Shown in pieces: positions 60,913-64,000 of a stretch of DNA of 64,000 bases. The notes under the pieces were generated by a model. That model did not search any database and had not been told where the DNA came from. It saw nothing but the letters and a program-made list of their open reading frames with translations. This DNA is from Halopiger aswanensis. GTDB lineage: Archaea > Halobacteriota > Halobacteria > Halobacteriales > Natrialbaceae. How positions within the stretch are numbered: position 1 is the stretch's first letter; each line of letters begins with the position of its first letter. The position numbers and the translations under genes were made by a program. The DNA lies in NCBI RefSeq assembly GCF_003610195.1, contig NZ_RAPO01000004.1, forward strand, positions 124,001 to 188,000, read 5' to 3'.

Positions 60913-61317
60913 ATGGCTAACTCGATGGCAGAACAACTGCAGCAGGACATGGAGTGTGAAGGGCTGTTGGAGTGTATCCACGGACTCAAGCAACTCGACA
61001 AGGAGTGCTTCCGGGTGCTCGTCGAGACCGAGGAGGCGCTGACGATCGACGAGGTCGCCGAGCAGGTCGACCGCGAACGCTCGACGGCGTACCGCTCGAT
61101 CCAGCGACTGCTCCAGAGCGGTTTCATCCAGAAGGAACAGATCAACTACGAACAGGGTGGCTACTACCACGTCTACTACCCGACCGATCCCACCGATATC
61201 GCGAACGATATGCAGCGAATGCTGAACGACTGGTACGCGAAGATGGGCCAACTCATCCAGGAGTTCGAGGACAAGTACGACCACGCCCAAGCCGACACCG
61301 AAATTCCCGCCCAGTAA
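60913..61317 (+). CDS. Cys-containing HTH regulator of the sulfur locus (TrmB-like)
   Basis: 134 residues. The N-terminus has three Cys ('DMECEGLLECIHGLKQLDKECF', residues ~15-33), before a winged helix 'FRVLVETEEALTIDEVAEQVDRERSTAYRSIQRLLQSGFIQKEQI' and an aromatic wing 'YEQGGYYHVYYPTD'. A C-terminal helix 'IANDMQRMLNDWYAKMGQLIQEFEDKYD' may dimerise. Placed between TauE and rhodanese/MBL genes, it is the obvious candidate regulator. The Cys set could sense persulfide or redox state. Inferred, not shown. Confidence 0.82.
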   Translation: MANSMAEQLQQDMECEGLLECIHGLKQLDKECFRVLVETEEALTIDEVAEQVDRERSTAYRSIQRLLQSGFIQKEQINYEQGGYYHVYYPTDPTDIANDMQRMLNDWYAKMGQLIQEFEDKYDHAQADTEIPAQ

Positions 61318-61519
61318 CCGATCGACCCGCGCCACCCTCGGAGAACTCTCGAGTTTCCGATTCGGACCGCCGTTCGACGGCGCTCCCGACGCTGCGTCTC
61401 TTCTCTAGTCCTCCTTTCCGGAGTGCCGGACGAGGCAACTATTACCGCTGGCTGAGACGTCGATCTGCGCATACTCCGGCAGTGGACTTACAAGCGGGTG
61501 TCGTATAGAATTGGGTGTA

Positions 61520-62653
61520 ATGAGCAATACTAGATTCGACCCGGCGGACGTCGCTCGTCGTCTCGAGACGGACGATACGGCGGACCTCTTCGTCCTCGAT
61601 GTCCGGAACGAGGACGACTACGAGGAGTGGCGGATCGACGGCAGCGTAAACGTCCCCATCTACGACGAGCTGTTGGACTACGATTATTCGACGCTCGAGG
61701 AGCGTCTGGACGAGCTCCCCGCGGATACGGAGATCGCGGTCGTCTGCGTCGCGGGCGTTACGTCCGCACGGGCCGCGGAATTCCTCCGCGAACGGGGGTT
61801 CGACGCGAAATCGATCGAGGACGGAATGAACGGCTGGGGACGCGTCCACCGGCAGTACGACCTCGAGGAGTCGGCGGGCGTCGAGGGCGTCGTCCAGATC
61901 GTCCGTCCCGGAACGGGCTGCGTTTCGTACCTCGCGCACGACGGCGACGAGGCGATCGTCGTCGATCCGAGCCAGTACGTCGATCAGTACCTGAACGCGG
62001 CCGACGAGCGCGACCTCGAGATAGTCGGCGTCGCGGATACCCACGCCCACGCGGACCACGTCTCGGGCGCTCGCCGACTCGCCGGGGAACTCGACGTGCC
62101 GTACTACCTTCACGGCGACGACGCCGGTGACCTCGAGCGGATGACGGAACTCGCGGACGGCGAGACGATTTCCGTCGGCGATCGCGAACTCGACGTTCTC
62201 CACACGCCGGGACACACGCCGGGCAGCGTCTCGTTCCGGATCGGCGACGCGCTGCTGGCCGGCGACACGCTGTTCCTCCGCAGCGTGGGCCGCCCCGACC
62301 TCGAGGACGGCGCGACGGAAACCGTCCGCGAGGCCGCCGGCCGACTGTTCGCCAGTCTCGATCGGCTGACCGACCTCGAGGACGAGACCGTTGTGTTACC
62401 TGGCCACTTTAGCGACGAATCGGTTCGTCCCCTCGCGACCGAACTCGGCGACCTCCGGACGGAGTCCACCAACGAACTCCTGAGTTACGTCGAGGGCGGC
62501 GACGAGGCGGCGTTCGTCGAGACGATCGTCGAGAGCCTCGCGGACGAACCGGCCAACTACAACGAGATCAAGCAGATCAACTGGGGGAGGGAACAGCCGG
62601 ACGGCGACGTAGCGGCGCTCGAACTGGGGCCGAACAACTGCGCGGCCAACTGA
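61520..62653 (+). CDS. Rhodanese + metallo-beta-lactamase protein, second copy
   Basis: 377 residues, same order as the 38.2-kb protein. The rhodanese domain has 'EIAVVCVAGVTSARAAEFL' with the active-site Cys. The MBL domain has 'DTHAHADHVSGARRL', 'TPGHTPGSVSFRI' and 'LPGHFSDESVRPL'. The tail 'ELGPNNCAAN' is shared. Likely a persulfide dioxygenase or a thiosulfate-forming enzyme. The rhodanese loop differs (CVAGVTS against CAKGGSS), suggesting different sulfur donors. ATG 61520 is used because the frame upstream lacks a proper start. Confidence 0.9.
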   Translation: MSNTRFDPADVARRLETDDTADLFVLDVRNEDDYEEWRIDGSVNVPIYDELLDYDYSTLEERLDELPADTEIAVVCVAGVTSARAAEFLRERGFDAKSIEDGMNGWGRVHRQYDLEESAGVEGVVQIVRPGTGCVSYLAHDGDEAIVVDPSQYVDQYLNAADERDLEIVGVADTHAHADHVSGARRLAGELDVPYYLHGDDAGDLERMTELADGETISVGDRELDVLHTPGHTPGSVSFRIGDALLAGDTLFLRSVGRPDLEDGATETVREAAGRLFASLDRLTDLEDETVVLPGHFSDESVRPLATELGDLRTESTNELLSYVEGGDEAAFVETIVESLADEPANYNEIKQINWGREQPDGDVAALELGPNNCAAN

Positions 62654-62705
62654 CGCCGTCTGTGGCGTGGCCTCAGGGGAAGCCCGCGAGCGGTCCCGAA
62701 ATGAT

Positions 62706-62719
62706 TTAGGTTAACCAAA
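62706..62719. promoter_or_regulatory. Near-palindrome TTAGGTTAACCAAA upstream of the ZIP gene
   Basis: The core GGTTAACC is a perfect 8-bp palindrome and 12 of 14 positions are symmetric. DtxR/SirR-type metal regulators in haloarchaea bind dyads of this general kind; metal control of the ZIP gene is inferred. Confidence 0.5.
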
Positions 62720-62721
62720 AC

Positions 62722-62743
62722 AATTTTCCAGTTTCGGAAAATT
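62722..62743. promoter_or_regulatory. Dyad AATTTTCC-N6-GGAAAATT upstream of the ZIP gene
   Basis: Perfect 8-bp arms with a 6-base spacer, 29 bases before the ATG at 62772. Overlap with the promoter core suggests repression. Confidence 0.55.
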
Positions 62744-62771
62744 ACTTTACCTTTCCGTTCATACAGGGCGT

Positions 62772-63722
62772 ATGGTACTCGTGGAAAACCTCGCCATCGT
62801 GTTCATCGCGGGGTTTATCACCGCGCTGGCGACGGGAATCGGCGCGTTGCCGTTTTTCTTCGTCGACGACTTCAGCGACCGATGGAACGTCGGACTGTGG
62901 GGAATCGCGTCGGGCATCATGGTGACGGTATCCGTCTTCGGTCTGGCCGACGAGGGGCTCGCGTACGCCTCGAGCGGGTTTCCGACGCTGCTGGTCGGGG
63001 GATTACTTGCGGGGATCGTCCTGGTCGAAGTCTCCGATCGGGTACTCGATCGCGTCGATGTCGGGACCGACGCGGATCACGAGGACAGAGGCGAACGGGA
63101 CCACGACCACGACCACGATCACGATACCGAGCACGAGGCGACAGATTCCGAAGCGGTCCGCGCGAACGGCGCCGGTCACGGGCACGGTCACGACGGGCCG
63201 CCGATCGAGGCGACGGCGTTCGCCGAGGGCGACCTGAAGAAACTCGTTCTCATTCTGGGCATCCTCACGGTTCACAGTTTCCCCGAGGGCGTAGCCGTCG
63301 GCGTCTCGTTCGCCGAACTGGGACTGGCCGGCGGCGCGTCGATACTCGGGGTTTCGATCCCGCTGCTCGCGGTGTTCATGACGATCGCCATCTCGATCCA
63401 CAACGTTCCGGAGGGGACCGCCATCGCCATCCCGATGCGAGCGATGGGGCTGTCCAACTGGCGGATGGTCGGCGCGGCGGTCTTCTCGAGTCTCCCGCAG
63501 CCGATCGGCGCCGTCATCGCGTTCGCGTTCGTCTCGTGGGCCGAGGCGTTCCTGCCGTTCGGCTTCGGCTTCGCGGCCGGCGCGATGGTCTATCTGGTCG
63601 CGACGGAGTTCATTCCCGAAGCGCTGGCAACCGGCGCGGATCTGCCGGGCGGCGGCCGCCGCGAACTCCTCGCCGGATTCGGCGCGGGCGTCGTGGCGAT
63701 GTTACCCGTCCTGTTCGTGTAA
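62772..63722 (+). CDS. ZIP-family metal transporter
   Basis: 316 residues with eight helices. A His/Asp-rich loop ('RDHDHDHDHDTEHEATD' and 'GAGHGHGHDGPP', ~110-145) lies between helices 3 and 4, typical of ZIPs. Helix 4 'LTVHSFPEGVAVGVSFAELG' and helix 5 'AISIHNVPEGTAIAIPMRAMG' carry the H-S-x-P-E-G and H-N-x-P-E-G metal sites. It imports Zn2+, Fe2+ or Mn2+. Two operator-like dyads upstream point to metal-regulated expression. Confidence 0.92.
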   Translation: MVLVENLAIVFIAGFITALATGIGALPFFFVDDFSDRWNVGLWGIASGIMVTVSVFGLADEGLAYASSGFPTLLVGGLLAGIVLVEVSDRVLDRVDVGTDADHEDRGERDHDHDHDHDTEHEATDSEAVRANGAGHGHGHDGPPIEATAFAEGDLKKLVLILGILTVHSFPEGVAVGVSFAELGLAGGASILGVSIPLLAVFMTIAISIHNVPEGTAIAIPMRAMGLSNWRMVGAAVFSSLPQPIGAVIAFAFVSWAEAFLPFGFGFAAGAMVYLVATEFIPEALATGADLPGGGRRELLAGFGAGVVAMLPVLFV

Positions 63723-63853
63723 CCGGTGTTTCGACGGGGTCTCGCGAGCGAAACGGACGGCCGGCTCGAGCGCTTCGGGAACGACCCGATTCACCGACGA
63801 GCGAACCGGCCGTCGGTGTGAGTTTAATCGGGCTGGCCGTAGTCGATCGACGC

Positions 63854-64000
63854 ATGGACGCAGGCACTGCGGAGTTCGACTTCCTCGTTATCGGCTCGGG
63901 GTCCGGTCTCGACGTCGCGAGCGCCGCCGCGAGTCGCGGTCAGTCGGTCGCCGTCGTCGAGAAGGGCCCGCTCGGCGGCACCTGTCTCAATCGCGGCTGC
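63854..64000 (+). CDS. Dihydrolipoamide-dehydrogenase-like flavoprotein, N-terminal part (partial)
   Basis: The first 49 residues: 'MDAGTAEFDFLVIGSGSGLDVASAAASRGQSVAVVEKGPLGGTCLNRGC' in outline, cut at the window edge. The Rossmann motif GSGSGLD and the redox-active pair motif GGTCLNRGC identify a class I pyridine nucleotide-disulfide oxidoreductase. Dihydrolipoyl dehydrogenase or mercuric reductase-like enzymes are both possible; the C-terminal half is outside the window. Confidence 0.85.
   Translation, partial: MDAGTAEFDFLVIGSGSGLDVASAAASRGQSVAVVEKGPLGGTCLNRGC

Overview
The window is chromosomal DNA from a halophilic archaeon (Halobacteria, probably a Natrialbales-type genome). The evidence is the high-GC, strongly acidic proteins, short or absent leaders behind TATA boxes, Tat/lipobox exported proteins, haloarchaeal families (DUF7344-like, amphi-Trp, DUF211, Bat-type HTH regulators, PAC2, SHOCT/SPW membrane proteins) and haloarchaeal transposons. 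I recognised no rRNA, tRNA or CRISPR array. A partial ABC ATPase enters at the left edge and a partial dihydrolipoamide-dehydrogenase-like gene leaves at the right edge.

Region 0-31 kb is an accessory stress and anaerobiosis zone. UspA proteins alternate with FMN-split-barrel (PPOX-like) proteins, CBS-domain proteins (one fused to a MaoC hydratase), a Ca2+-type P-ATPase and a VIT/CCC1-like protein. Embedded in it are nosL and a convergent nosD-nosF-nosY operon, whose NosD carries an extra NosL-like domain; nosZ is not in the window. At 21.5-23.1 kb lies a complete insertion sequence with near-perfect 16-bp ends and an 8-bp target duplication. It carries an IS5-type transposase plus a TehB-like methyltransferase passenger. 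A cupredoxin lipoprotein, an ABC-2 permease and a PAC2 protein with an HbYX-like tail follow.

Region 31-37 kb holds an MFS transporter, three intact CPBP (CAAX-protease-like) membrane proteins, a DUF6544-like protein and a 5'-truncated CBS gene. A fourth CPBP copy, at 10.2-11.0 kb, is broken by at least three frameshifts.

Region 37-47 kb and its continuation at 59.6-62.7 kb form a sulfur-trafficking system: two TusA proteins, a DsrE-like protein, two rhodanese/metallo-beta-lactamase enzymes, a split YeeE/YedE pair, a PiT-type permease, thioredoxin, an SQR-like flavoprotein with DUF1641, TauE/SafE with a tiny upstream membrane protein, and a Cys-containing HTH regulator. I see a recurrent dyad, (G/A)TATTG-N11-CAATAC, in several of these promoters. 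It is the best candidate here for an undescribed regulatory system.

Region 47-64 kb contains a K+ channel-like protein, an SPW protein, a Cys-rich copper-storage-like protein, a TnpB element killed by a 55-bp double-hairpin insertion, a haem-copper-oxidase-like membrane protein divergent from a Bat-type regulator (a 16-bp palindrome lies between them), a six-PAS histidine kinase, a divergent double UspA protein and a ZIP transporter with two operator-like dyads. Copper handling (NosL, two cupredoxins, Csp), anaerobic respiration, sulfur chemistry and stress proteins recur throughout. This suggests an island for life at low oxygen, which is inference from gene content.
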